Notes: generated from the sequence alone by a model not told the origin. DNA of 64,000 bases from Manihot esculenta (GCF_001659605.2 NC_035168.2:12525862-12589861), one strand, 5' to 3'; numbered from the stretch's first letter, positions 1 through 12,616 are shown. Numbers and translations: made by a program.

Positions 1-3000
1 CGGATGAAGTTATGAAATCTTATATGGATGATGTGATTTCTCTTGTTCTTGGAAGCTTTATTCTGGCTCTTGCTGTTGAGCATTATAATATACACAGGAG
101 ATTGGCCTTAAACGTGAGAAAGAAATTTCCCTTCAAATCATGACTAATTCGGTTTTTTTCTTTGTCTTTTTTAAATCATTGGTTTCTTGAACTAACTGAA
201 CTTGGGATTAATTGTTGGGTATTCTAATTTACAATATACAGATTACCCATCTGTTTTGCGGAGATCCTGTGAACCCACCACTTCTCCTCCTTGGCATCTG
301 CGGCACCACAGCGTTTGTCAGCATGTGGATGCACAACGTGGCGGCGGCGGTGATGATGATGCCAGTGGCGACAGGTATTTTGCAGCGGCTGCCGGTGGGT
401 CCGGGCCAAGCACAAAACAGTGTGGTGGGAAAGTTCTGCAAGGCAGTGGTCCTTGGAGTGATATATTCTGCCGCCGTTGGAGGGATGAGCACTCTAACGG
501 GGACTGGTGTCAACTTGATATTGGTGGGGATGTGGAAGAGCTATTTCCCACAGGCGGATCCAATCAGCTTCAGCACCTGGTCTTTCTTTGCTCTCCCTTT
601 GGCTTTGGTAATTTTCTTTGCTTTGTGGGCCATACTTTGTTTGTTGTATTGCTCGAGAGGTTCAGGGCAAGTCCTCTCTGCTTATTTGGACAAAGCTCAC
701 CTTAAGAGAGAACTTGAAATGCTAGGTAAGTTTCCTGAATTTTGATCTACAGTTTCTTTTATATTTTCCCCTCAAATCCCTTATGGAGTTAAACCTAAAT
801 CAATTCATTTTTTACTATTTATTTATTTTATTTTTAAATATCAATATTAAATAAATGCTTTTACAATATAAAATATTTAAATTATTTTAAATAATGATAA
901 ATTATAATAATAATAATATTATTAACAAAATACAGTTAAAATTAAAATTAATAATATTTATCATAACTCTCACCGTTTTAATGTAATAGTAAATATATCT
1001 GAGTAAATTTAAGATGTCTCGTATTCTACTTCCATCCTTAATTCTCATTTCAACAAAAAAAAATTTACTGAAAAATCGGAAATAAGCATTAAATTTATGC
1101 GAGTGTTTGATGTGGTGCAGGTCCGATGGCTTTTGCTGAAAAGATGGTTTTAGCTATATTTGGGGTTGGTAACCAATTAAGTGGTAATTAGTTGCTGTGA
1201 TGTTAAGTTTTAGAAAGTTTTATTTTGATATTGGTTGGCCTGCAGGTGCTAATAGTCTTATGGATGACAAGAAGCTTAACGGATGACATTCCTGGCTGGG
1301 GAGCTCTCTTCGGTGGACTTGCTGGTGATGGAACTGTCAGTGTGAGTGTCGTTTTCTAAACCTAATACACCCTTGATTGCTATTCTATGAATTTTAAATT
1401 TTGAATTTTGAGTCTTAATTTAAACTAATTATATATATAATTTTTTACTCGTATATATTTATGTATATTTTGAATTTTTTTCCTAAATTTAGATGCTTAT
1501 TAAAATAAATCATATGAGAAAAAAAATCAATTCTCACATAAATGCTGGTTTTCAAACAAATTTTTTAGAATTAAATTTCTCACAGTTTTAAATAAAATCA
1601 GACTGAATGGATTAAAAAAAAGACCAAATTGATTGTTAATTTTATAATATTTTTAAAATCAATAAAAACAGGATTTTATAGGAAGATAGCAAAATAAAAA
1701 AAAATAGTGATAAAATGGCCAAATGTTGATCTTATTCTATTTTAGAATTCTAAGGAGTGCATCATTCAACAGATATTATGACATTTAGAAAAAATGGACA
1801 TAATGGATAGCTGATTTTGTGAATCTTTCAAAACCATTAACAATATGATTTTTATGTATTAAAAAAATGTAATGAAATCAGATCCTATCAGTTTTAAAAC
1901 AAATGATATTTTACATTTTTTTTCTTTAATTTGGATTTGTCAAATATTACACATTTAGATTAATTTTTGTTGTCATTCTTCTGAATTATTTTACTTTACA
2001 TACAAGTAAATCCTGAGCGTTCCCGTTTGTTTATTTTTAAATTGAGAAAAGTATAAAAAAGTATATTTTACTTTTATTAATTTTTTATTTCAAGAGTTGT
2101 AATTCAATTTATATGGATAATATTTATGGTATTGCAAGTTAATAGATAGCTGCAATTTTTAGATATTGTCAAGAAATATTGACATGAAAATATATCACGA
2201 GATATTAATTTAATACAAATTGAATATGTGAATCAATATAGAGTTCTTATTTAGGAGAATTCAAATTTTTGGGATCCTAATTAGATTTCATTTAAAAAAA
2301 TTTATTCTTATTGTAAATATTTCTAATTTAGATTGATTATTTGTGTATAAATATTCAAACCTTCTAAAAATTAATTCAATTGGAATAGAATAAAAAAGTC
2401 ATTCCAAAATTCTTTATAGTATCAGAATTTTTTTCTTGAATTTAGGGTTTAAATTCTATTTTTCTCTTAGAGTTTTTAAAACCCTAGATCTACTTTTTTG
2501 GTACTACCTTATCCAAGAATCTTCTTTCATCTCACCGCCGCCGCCACCAGCAGAGTCGCCAGACCGTTACTAGCTAGCCATCCAGCTCCAATGCTGGAAA
2601 GCCACGCACGTGAGGTTCACATGCCTTTGCAAGATTCTGCGTGGAGATGCGTGTGATATTTTCTGGTGGTCTTTTTCAACAGCGATCATTTCCGATAGAC
2701 TCGCCTTTAAGTCGTACAACTGACCTGTGTAGACCCATGACTTGGTTCACCTTTTTCTGGTGTGGGAGACGTTTTCCAATGGTTTTTCTGGCAGTGATCC
2801 TTTTCGACAGACTTGCCTTCAAGTCGTGTTTCTGATCTGCTGGACTCATGCCTTTTTCTTCAGTGGCAATAATTTTTCATTGTTTTTGACAAAAAAGGGT
2901 AGTTGTTGTGTTTCTGATCTGCTGGACCCATGCCTTTTTCGCTGATGAACAGCAATTCTTTCTTCAATGGCAATAATTTTTCATTATTTTTTATAGAAAA

Positions 3001-6000
3001 TAGTGATTTTTTCTTGAAATGGCAGTGACTTGTGTGGGTAATGTAAGGACTTCTGATAACATTTTTATTTCGTCTCTTGATTTTGCTCCTTGGATTATTG
3101 ATTCTGGTGCAAATAGATATATGACGGGTTCCTCTGAAAGTTTTCTTAATTATCTTTCATGTCTACAAAAAGATACTGTCAGAATAGCAGATGGTTCTTC
3201 CACTCCTATATCTGGAACCGGTTTTATTGTTTGTACTCTAAATATCAAACTATCCTCTATTCCTCATGTTCTTTGTTTCCCTGTTAATCTTTTATCTGTT
3301 AGTACTCTCACCAAAATATTTAACTGTAAAATTAAATTTTTTCTTGACCATTGTGTTATTCAGGATCTTCAAACTGGGAAGAGAATTGGCAATGGTAGAC
3401 TGCACAATGCCTTATGTATGTTGAAAGGGAATCTGAGTTTGAATTCACCTCAGGCTCTTTTTAGAAGAAATCATGATGTCAACTAAGGAATCATACAGTG
3501 GTATCGACGGTTAGGACACCCATCCTTCTTTGTTTTAGAAAAACTTTATCCTGATTTATTTTTCAAAACTCAATGTGGTTCTTTAGTTTGTGATGCTTGT
3601 GAGTATATTAAGCATATAAGAACCTCTTATCCCTCCGGTAACAATAGGAGTATGATCCCTTTTTGTGACCATCCATTCTGACGTTTGGGGACCTACTCAA
3701 ATGGTCTCACTATATGCTAATCGTTAGCTTGTTAATTTTATTGATTTTTGCACTCACATGACTTGGATTTATTTGATAAAGACAAGAAGTGATGGGGTTT
3801 CTTGCTTTCAATCTTTTCACAAGATGATTTGTACTCAATTTGATGCTAGGATAAAAGTTTTGAGAACTGATAATGGTACATAGTACATGGATGGCCGTTT
3901 TTCTGCTTATTTGGAGTCTAATGGGATACTGCATCAAATTGGTTGTCCTTACACTAGTGCCCAAAATAGTGTTATTGAAAGAAAAAAAATAGATACCTGT
4001 TGGAAGTAGCTCGATCTCTCCTTTTCACTATGAATCTTCCAAAAACCTATTAGGGAGATGCAGTCTTAATTGCAACTTATCTTATTAATAGAATACCTCT
4101 AAAAGCTCTTACCTTTAAAAGCCCTTTAGAGGTGCTACAAGGAAAAAATACTTATATTGTTCCACCAAAAGTGTTTGGATGCATGTGTTTTGTTCATACT
4201 AGGACAGGTGAGAACCTCGATCTGAAGACTATTAAATGTGTGTTTATTGGATACTCTCCTGCACAGAAGGGTTACAAGTGTTACCACCCTCCATCTAGAA
4301 AATACTTTGTCAGTATGGATGTTACATTTAGAGAGACTGAACCATACTTTAGTACTACTCCATCACCTCTTCAAGGGGAGGATAATGAGAGAGAAGAGAT
4401 GATTTCTAGTCCTATAACTCTAGAACGTTTTACTCTAAAGGAAACTATTATACAAGGAGAGACTATTGGTGATCAGGAGACTATTATACAGGGGGAGACT
4501 ATTGGTGACCAAATTGGGGGTTTGGATAAACCGGATTTAAGGAGATACTCAAGAAAAGACAAAACAGAAGCAGAAAAAGTCATTGTACAGCCTATTCAGT
4601 ATTATGAATCTTCCTTTTCTCCATCTGATGAGTCATCTCTAAATCTTGAGCCCTTTGATGATCTAAATAAACCAATTGCTTAAAGAAAAAGAGTTAGATC
4701 TTGCACAAAGCACTCTATTTCTAACTTTTTCTCTTATGATTCTTTGTCTCCATCCTATAGAGCCTTTGCCTTATCTATTTTTTCTGTGTCTATTCTACAG
4801 AATTGGAAAAAAGTTTTTGCAAATCCTAAATAGAAGGGAGCAATGATTGAAGAGATGAAAGTACTAGCAAAAAAGAGACCTGGGAGCTTGTCACTCTCCC
4901 ACCTGAGAAGAAACTTGTTGGTTGCAAATGAGTGTTTACTGTGAAACACAAAGCAAATGAATCAAGTGAAAGATTCAAGGCTAGACTAGTAGCCAAGAGA
5001 TACACCCAAACCTATAGAGTGGATTACCAGGAGACATTTACCCCTATTGTCAAAATGAACTCAATCAGAGTATTACTATCTTGCACTGTCAACCTTGATT
5101 GGAATCTCCAATAATTTGATGTGAAAAATGTATTCCTCAACGGAGACTTGGAGGAGGAAGTGTATATGGAAATTCCTCCTGGATTTACTGATGAAAAAAC
5201 ACAAAGAAAGGCGTGCAGGCTAAAGAAGGCTTTGTATGGGTTGAAGCAGTCACCCAGAGTTTGGTTTGATCGATACAGTAGAGCTATGATTTCCTTTGGC
5301 TTTCAACAGAACAATGCTAATCATACCCTATTTATCAGACATCATAAGGGTAAAATTACTCTTCTTATAGTCTATGTTGATAACATAGTAATGACAAGAG
5401 ATGACACTGAAGAGATGATTCGGGTGAAAAAGCTTTTGGCTCGGGAGTTCAAAATTAAAGATCTAGAAAAACTGTAATATTTTCTGGAAATCGAGGTTGC
5501 CAAGTCAAAGGAGGGAATCTTTATTTCTCAGAGAAAATACATTCTAGATCTTTTAGAAGAAACTAATATGTTAGGTTGCAAACCAGCAGAAACTCCCATT
5601 GAGAGCAATCACAAGCTACAAGCAGGGATTGGTGAATTAATGGATATGGGTAGATATTAGAGGTTGGTAGGTAGACAGATTTATCTTTCGCATACTCGAC
5701 CAGACATAGCATATGCAGTCAGCTTAGTTAATCAGTTTATGCATGATCCTCGTGTGTCTACTCCTGGAAAAGGTCTTTGCATACATTCATTCACAGATGC
5801 TGATTGGGCTGGACCCCTTGATAATAGATGGTCGACTAGTAGTTACTGTACACTTGTGGGATGAAACCTTATCATTTGGAGAAGTAAAGAGCAAAGTATT
5901 ATTGTTCGATCAAGTGCTGAGGCAAAATATAGAGCGATAGCACAAGGTGTTTGTGAACTCCTATGCTTGTAGAGATTGTTGGATAAATTGAAACTATTGG

Positions 6001-7586
6001 AGAAGGACAAACTTCTCTTGTACTGTAACAATAAAGTTGCCATCAGTATAACTCACAATCCAATTCAACATAATCAAATGAAATACATAGAGATTGATTG
6101 ATACTTCATTAAACAAAAGTTAATAAATGGTGTCTTGAGATTATATCATGTGACTTCTGATGAATAACTAGTTGATGTATTTACCAAAGGGATTAGCAAC
6201 AAGACCTATCATATCTTAATTTGTAAGTTGGGCATGTATGATATCTATATATCAACTTGAGGGGAAGCGTTGATTAACATAGAGTTCCTAATTAGGAGGA
6301 TTCAAATATTTGGAATCCTAATTAGACTTGATTTAAGGGATTTTATTCTTATTGTAAATATTTATAATTTAAATTAATTTTTTATATATAAAAAATTCCA
6401 CCTAAAATTTTTCATAATCACAAATCTTAAATATTAAACTACCTCACATACTTTAAAATAAAAATGATTAAAAATGAGTGAAATCGTAGAGTACAGTTTT
6501 TCATACTTTTTTCTTTAAAATATTTACTTTTATTATATAAAAAAAAACTATCTTTAATTACGTAATATATTAATTATATTCTATTTTCGTTCTCATAAAA
6601 ACATAGATTAATTATCATTTGCACACAGGAATATGCTTAAATCTAAATATATATTTCTTTTTTGGAAAATAGGTTTTGATGGCAACACTACTATTCATAA
6701 TACCAAGTAAGAAGCAAAAGGGTGAGAAATTAATGGATTGGAACAAGTGCAAGAAGCTTCCATGGGGCATAATATTATTACTAGGAGCTGGTTTCGCCAT
6801 TGCAGATGGGGTGAAGTCTAGTGGGCTGGCTGATGTGCTTTCAAAAGCCTTAGACTTCTTGGAGAAAGCACCATACTTGGCCATTGCACCAATTGTGTGT
6901 CTCATTAGTGCCACAATCACTGAATTTACATCCAATAATTCCACAACCACCCTCTTGGTCCCTCTGCTCATCCAAATTGCAAAAACTATGAATGTCCACC
7001 CACTGCTTCTTATGGTTCCTGGAGCAATTGGGGCACAATTTTCTTTCTTGCTTCCAACTGGAACACCTTCCAACATTGTAGGCTTCACCACAGGGCATAT
7101 TGAGATCAAGGATATGATCAAGACTGGGCTGCCTCTCAAGATTTGTGGTATTGCTGCACTTTCTTTTCTAATGCCTACACTAGGTAACTACACTACCTTT
7201 ACCTTTTCCTTGTCCTTTCTTTCTTTCTTTTTCTTTTTTCATTATTCTAATAGCTAAAGGTTTAATTCACTCCTTTTGTTTAACAGTCAATTTAAGCTCA
7301 ACTTAGTCCAAAAGTCAAAATATTCGAGTTAGATTTTTTTATTTTTGGATTAAATTTATTGATTTAGCCCAAAAACCAAGAGGTTTATTTTTTTAAAATT
7401 TTCTTAAATTCTGAGAAAAATTGAATTTAAATTGAAAGTCCTAGGACAATTTGAACTGTATAAGGACATGGTTGAAATTGAGTTTGTGATATTTTTGTAT
7501 TTGATTGAGTAATGGTTGGTTATTTTTCAGGAGCTTATGTTTTTAGGACAAATGGAGAAGTTCCATTTGTGCAAAGTTTTATGTGA
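1..7586 (+). CDS. TDT: Tonoplast dicarboxylate transporter (SLC13/DASS family), 5'-truncated by the window
   Basis: Spliced gene with exons at 1-113, 242-725, 1121-1164, 1246-1341, 6673-7183 and 7531-7586 (TGA at 7584). All five introns are GT-AG and the reading frame stays open across every junction. About 433 residues are present; the plant family is about 540 long, so roughly 100 N-terminal residues lie upstream of the window. The family moves malate and other dicarboxylates across the vacuolar membrane. Visible marks are the run [20 protein letters not shown], the re-entrant [14 protein letters not shown], the second signature [15 protein letters not shown] and [15 protein letters not shown]. 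All are typical of plant TDT proteins, with many hydrophobic membrane spans. The two SNT-type substrate motifs of the family read HNV and SNN here. Intron 4 contains a copia retrotransposon in sense orientation. I saw no frameshift or stop in the exons, so the gene looks functional. The exon borders are inferred by homology and not from transcripts. Confidence 0.93.
1342..2226 (+). other. 5' part of intron 4 of the dicarboxylate transporter gene
   Basis: AT-rich intron sequence between the donor GTGAGTG at 1342 and the left LTR of the copia element. I see no coding signal. The matching 3' part of the intron is 6415-6672, ending AAAATAG before exon 5. Confidence 0.75.
2227..2416 (+). repeat. 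5' LTR of an old Ty1/copia element
   Basis: 190 bp starting TGTGAATCAATATAGAG and followed by a degenerate primer-binding site TAGTATCAGAA (compare TGGTATCAGAGC, initiator-Met tRNA). It aligns with the right LTR at 6268 and with the solo LTR at 15337-15528, which together define both ends. The bases before it (2222-2226) are GAATA. Confidence 0.75.
2417..3018 (+). other. Leader of the copia element, gag not recognisable
   Basis: This runs between the primer-binding site and the first pol-like reading frame. It contains a short imperfect direct repeat of about 80 bp (around 2820-2885 and 2910-2995, both with TCTGATCTGCTGGAC and GGCAATAATTTTTCATT). I found no gag capsid or CCHC knuckle, so gag seems to have been lost. 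Confidence 0.5.
3019..6250 (+). pseudogene. Degenerate Ty1/copia pol (protease, integrase, reverse transcriptase, RNase H)
   Basis: The domains follow the copia order. They are: a protease-like [13 protein letters not shown] near 3090; a GAG-pre-integrase WYRRLGHPS near 3500; an integrase core with HSDVWGPTQ near 3670 and RTDNGT near 3860; the [19 protein letters not shown] block near 4225; reverse transcriptase with [19 protein letters not shown] near 5115 and YVDN in place of YVDD near 5375; and RNase H with DADWAG near 5800. In-frame stops (for example near 3725, 3880, 5112, 5476 and 5658) and several frameshifts break the frame repeatedly, so this is a dead copy. It lies in the same orientation as the host gene. 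The order integrase before reverse transcriptase identifies copia rather than Ty3. Confidence 0.9.
6268..6414 (+). repeat. 3' LTR of the copia element, internally shortened
   Basis: It starts CGTTGATTAACATAGAG directly after a purine tract (GAGGGGAAG at 6259-6267, the polypurine tract). It is alignable to the left LTR for about 100 bp and is then shorter by about 40 bp. The flank after it (TAATC) does not match GAATA, so the target duplication has decayed or the exact end differs by a few bases. Confidence 0.65.
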
Positions 7587-7760
7587 TAAGCAGCTGGTCT
7601 CTTCCTCATTGTAATAATTACATAATTGTATTATATATTTTGTGCAATCAGAGAGTGAAATGCTCTCATTATCTCCAAAATTTCTTCCTAAATTTGTGCA
7701 TTTCATTTCTTTTCTCAGTTATTGTAAATGTACATATGTAGTGGTTCCTACGGTGAATCA
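7587..7760 (+). other. 3' UTR region of the dicarboxylate transporter
   Basis: AT-rich sequence directly after the TGA stop, with TATATATT and AATTGTAATT-like stretches that could serve as plant far-upstream and near-upstream polyadenylation elements. The 3' end of the transcript cannot be fixed from sequence alone. Confidence 0.4.
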
Positions 7761-7814
7761 CAGTTACAATCCTAATTAAGTTCTTATAATTATTCCTCGT
7801 GTAACTGCTGCATT

Positions 7815-8255
7815 TTTTTCTTAAAGAGGAAACAGATATAAGTTCAATTAAACTCGTAGATAAAAATCTACCTTTAATTTAAAATTTTAGATTAATTAAG
7901 TTTATGTACCGTTACTCAATGATGAAATGAGTCCTTATTTAATATAATGTTATTTTTTAATTATAAAAATATTTTTTATATGATAAAATTTCATTTTTAT
8001 AATTTTAAAAATTATTTATTATATTTATATATTTTTAAAATTTTTATAATAATTAAAATATTAAATTTTTTACATTTTAAATTATAAAAAATAATATTTT
8101 ATTATTAAAAAATAATATTATATTAAGTTAGGACGTATTTAATCATTGTTAAAAATATAGAGATTTAATTAATTTAAAATTTTAAATTGAGCTTATTTAA
8201 CCTTTAAGGAAAAATATAGAGATTTAATTGGACTTATTTTTAAAGAGAAAAATAT
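7815..8255. mobile_element. Foldback MITE with very long terminal inverted repeats
   Basis: The left and right halves are imperfect reverse complements over about 200 bp each. For example, TCAATTAAACTCGTAGAT near 7840 pairs with the complement of the block near 8215, and AATTTAAAATTTTAGATTAA near 7877 pairs with the complement of the block near 8175. CAATGATGAAATGAGTCC at 7917 pairs with the complement of the block ending at 8148. It has no coding capacity. The superfamily is not assigned and the outer ends are approximate. Confidence 0.6.
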
Positions 8256-9230
8256 TAATAGAGGTGTAAATAAACTAAAATGTTCGTGAATTATTTGAAA
8301 TTTGGCTACATAAAAGTTCGATCGGGCTCGACTCATTTTCTAAACGAATCGAGCTCGAACTCACTTTTTAAACTCGTTAAATAAACGAGCTGAACTTGAG
8401 TTTAACAGTATTCAGCTCGTTTAGACTCGCGAACTCAGTTCGTTTTCAAGTTTATGAACAAGCTCACGAGCTGACTTGTGAATAGGCTCGCGAACAAGCT
8501 CTTGAGCAGGCTCGCGAACAAGCTCTTGAGCAGGCTCGCGAACAAGCTCTTGAGCAGGCTCGCGAACAAGTTCGTGAGTAGACTCGCGAATAACCTCGTG
8601 AACATTCTCGTTCGCCAACACCAATTCCACATCGAAAGTTGAACAAATATGAAGGATTGTGACTTATCTATAAAAAGACAATTTTTCTATATTTTTTTTC
8701 ATTAGTTTTGATTTTGAGAGATTTCAATTAAATAAAAAAATTTAATTTAAAAGTCTCTTAATAATTTTATAATTTAAATTTTATTTTTAATTTAAATTTG
8801 AATTATATTGAGCTTATTTATAATATAATTGAGCTCAAATTCGAATCTAAATAAATTTAAATTCAAATTTTTTGAGTGGAGTTTAAATTGGCTCGTTAAT
8901 ATGATAAACAAGTTTATTACTAATCGAGATCGAATCGAGCCCGAATTTAATATTTATTTTATGAATCAAACTCGAGTTTATAAATGAAGTTCGAGTCAAG
9001 TTCGATCTTGAACTCGAAACTTTTAAATTTATTTTCTAATTAAGTCTGAATTTATTAAAACTCGATTCGATTCGGTTTGATTATAGCCGTAACTATTAAT
9101 TATTGATTAACTCAAATGGCAGCGAACTCGAACTTTTAAATTTATATTCTAATTGAGTCTAAATTTATTAAAATTTGGATCGATTCGATTACAGTCTTAA
9201 CTATTAATGGTTGATTAACTCAAATGATAG
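8251..9230. mobile_element. GAGCTCG-rich non-coding element, possibly hAT-like
   Basis: Dense GAGCTCG/CGAACTCG/CTCGCGAAC words occur throughout, in both orientations. The left end TAGAGGTGTAAATAAAC loosely mirrors the right end (complement of the GATTATAGCC and GATTACAGTC blocks near 9080 and 9195), as in hAT-type termini. The right end is duplicated: about 9006-9122 is repeated at 9123-9228. Reading frames inside are by-products of the repeats. Confidence 0.4.
8482..8602. repeat. 24-bp minisatellite
   Basis: About four tandem copies of the unit AGGCTCGCGAACAAGCTC+TTGAGC, the last ones diverging to GTTCGTGAGTAG and ACCTCGTGAAC. It lies inside the GAGCTCG-rich element. Confidence 0.75.
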
Positions 9231-10989
9231 ATGTATATTGAATTGAAATTATAATAATAATATAAGAAGTATTAAACTTGCTAGAAAAATTATTTGATTA
9301 ATTAATTAATTCAAAATTTTCCAAGCTAAAGCATTTAAATTTAAAAATTAATTAAGGATAAATATTAACATAATTAAAAATAAAAATTAATTTAACCAAA
9401 TAAATAAACAATATAAGCTAGTAATTGAAAGCGATACCTTTACATTATGATATGGTGATGATCAAGTTTAAAAATTAAAATGTGAAATATAATGCTTCTA
9501 TTAATAAAACACAAAATGACTTTTTATTGATACATATCTAGACTCAAATATACAATAATTTACTCTTAAAAAAGTCACTTCATATTGTTTATTTATTTAG
9601 TTAAATTATTTTTTATTTTTTAATTATGTTAAGAATTTATTTTTAGATATTTATTCAAAATTTCAAACCACTCAGTCTCCCACTAACAATTAGATTTTGA
9701 TAAATTTTACATTTTTGTACCTTGCTTATAAAAGAAAATTTAAATTTTTTATTATTTTATAATTTAATTCAAATCATTGATATAATTATGCATATTTATA
9801 ATTTACAATTATATTTAATTTTAAAATTTAAATTAGAAAAAATATAATTTGTTGACATTGTAAAATACAATGACTTATTTAATTTATATAACATCTATTT
9901 ACATAAAAAAATCTAAAAATTTTCATTATTTTATAATTTAATTCTTAAATTTATATATTCCTTTCCCTTTAAATTCTCGAAATCCCATTATTTTTCTTTA
10001 TTGGTTTGATGCGAGAGACTATAACTTCCGTATCATTTTATTTATAATTAATTCTAATAAAAATTATAGCAAATTTCATATTTATTAATTTTGTTGAATA
10101 TCCATCGGGATAAAATGCTATTTTTATTAAAAAAAATCATTTTAATATCAAATATAGAAACTAGAGACTTATTATTTACGGTTATACTATTAATCTTATA
10201 AATTTTAGCTTTCATAATATTAAATATCTTGATTTTAAGATATTTTAAAAAATTTAAAAAAAAAAAATTTTAAAAAATTATAATTAATAAATTTTAAGAG
10301 GATAATAAAATAAAATCAAAACTACCAACGGATTAGAAACAACCCTAAAGCTGATTTGAAATATAACTAATAGATCTCATGTCAATTACTTATTGACTAT
10401 CATTTGGGTTTTTAAAAATTTATCAAATTTATTTATTTAAATATCTCAATTGCGTGCAACAATTAAACAAACACTCCTCAAATTATTTTATATTTTATAT
10501 TATTTATGCATTAAATATTTTTTTCAATTATATTCATATAAGAAATTTATTTAAGTGTTTGCATTTTACTTCATATATCTAGCCATTATATATTTAATAA
10601 AGATAATTATAAATTTTTTAAAATTAGTACATTCAATTTGAATTAATTTTTTCATTGACGGTTCTTTAAATTTAAAAGGAATTTTTTTATTGATAAAATA
10701 AAATTTTAAGAACTAAATTATTTTACTAATTTAAAAAAATAGAAATTAAATTATAATTTTTTATATTTTAAATATTATAAATATATAGATACCACCGATA
10801 TTTATAAATTATTTCATGCATTTTTAGAGTACTATTAAAATATTTTTATTTTTTATTTCTAACAATAAAATAATTTTTCATTTAATTCTATTTATTTTTG
10901 CTGATCAAATTATTCTATTATTTATATTTTTTTTCTTCAATTCTTTATTAATAGATATATCTAGGACTAAATAGTTTTTTTTTTTTTTC
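9231..10989. other. AT-rich intergenic sequence
   Basis: Long A and T runs with no reading frame of note, no recognisable RNA gene and no clear transposon ends. I see nothing else in it. Confidence 0.6.
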
Positions 10990-11039
10990 TTGACAAAAAA
11001 ATTTAGGCCAAAATACTTCAAAGTGAGTTTTGATCAGAA

Positions 11040-11480
11040 GAGAATCACCGAGCAAAGAGCAACTCAACAGACACAGAAGAAGAAGAAGCAGCAGCAACAC
11101 AAGGCCATTAATGGATCGCAGAGCAAGAGCTTGATTTATTTGGGGAAGACTACGAGGAGGATCAAGAAGATAGACAGAACAATGGTACCCGTAGATCATC
11201 TCCCTCTTCCTCTTCTTCATCATCTTCCTCTAGTTCTTCGTCATCATCAGCGGCTTCATCTTCATCCAACAGTAGCGATGGTGTGGAGACAGCAGCAGTG
11301 CTAGTGGGAGCGCTAGCAGCGTAGGGGAAGAAGAGGATGAGAACGGTGAAGGAGTAGAAAAAAGTTCCATAATTTTAGAGATTGTAATGAAGAGGAAGAA
11401 GATAAGACCTTTTTGCCTCTGATAATGAAGATTATGTAAAAGCCCCTAGATACGACCAACATGCCCCTCTGTCAACAAAT
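11040..11480 (+). pseudogene. Unassigned gene fragment rich in Ser and acidic residues
   Basis: Protein-like composition appears abruptly in AT-rich DNA. One frame reads EQELDLFGEDYEEDQEDRQ and then a run of about 20 serines; a neighbouring frame continues SASGSASSVGEEEDENGEG, then SDNEDYVKAP. Stops and frame changes separate these pieces. The composition resembles disordered tails of chromatin or transcription-elongation proteins, but I do not recognise the protein. It could be a captured fragment or a decayed first exon. Confidence 0.35.
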
Positions 11481-12340
11481 CATCTGCTTGGGTTCTCAGG
11501 TCTTTCTTGCCTCTCCACTTGTATTTAAGTTGGAATGATCTGTTTTTCTATTTGAATTTAATTTTTGGTTCTCATTGATCTTTGAGCAATAAGAGAGAAG
11601 CTGTAGAAGGCAAAATTAAATTTTAAATTTTTTTCCACATTTTTCATTTATTTTTGATTGTTATTGATTTAATTAAATAAAAATATTTTAATAGGTATTA
11701 TCTTATAAATAATAATAATATTTAGAGATTAAATAGTAAATCTCCCATTATTTTTTCAATCCAATTTTAAGTATAAATTTTTAACTTTCGAATTTTGAGA
11801 ATTTATTTTTCCAACCTACTTATAGATATAATTTTTTTTCTTTGGCCTGATGGGTAAAAGCTCTAGTTTTTCCCACTTCCAATATCATGCAAAGTGCAAT
11901 GGCTTTCTATTGAGTTCATTTAGTTGCATTGAGCATTAATCACAGAATCTCTCAAAAAGAGATTCATAGAAAAGAGGGGTTACCAATTTATCATGTAACT
12001 TTGTTTAATTTGCACAATTGCAAAATTTTATCATTTATCTAAAACATCAAGATCTAATAATAATAATAATAATAATAATATCTAGTCTTCATAGTTTTAT
12101 AACTTGTAATAAATTGAGACCACATTCATTTATCCCTCTATCTCTGCCTCGAAGTTATTCTCGATATCACGCGGAGTAAAGTACTTTCTTCGACCACAGA
12201 AAAATTCCTTCGTATTGGACATTTAAAAGGATATTATATAAGAGAATGATATTTTACCAGTTATTTATAATTTAGATTAATTTAGTATTTTGCAGGGAGA
12301 AAGAAAGGGGAAAAAAGGGAGAAAAAGATTCATCACAGAG
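11481..12340. other. Intergenic sequence with an (AAT)n microsatellite
   Basis: No coding signal. A trinucleotide run (AATAATAAT...) lies at about 12055-12081. The 3' end of the MO25-like transcript (minus strand) probably falls near 12300-12600. Confidence 0.55.
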
Positions 12341-12616
12341 ATGTTTATATTTTGACAAACAATTTGATTACACCTATATGGCCAAACATGGGATTAACTC
12401 AGTATCTCCTTATTTCTCTCGTTCTTTTTCAACAAAGCTATATTTATATAAAATACAGAATGATGGGATCAGAGACTGCCCAAGAGTAAGCGAGGGGAAA
12501 ATTACATGGAAAATAAAAGGCTTTTCTCGGATATTGACACCGTTATTTATATATAATTCAGAATGAAGTAAAGTAGGTAAAATAAAATGAAATTACAACA
12601 AGTGAAACCAACTCAC

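Noticed and set aside
8421..8646. Three overlapping minus-strand frames with repeats such as ELVREPAQ
   Set aside because: They are by-products of the 24-bp minisatellite, which is open in three frames.
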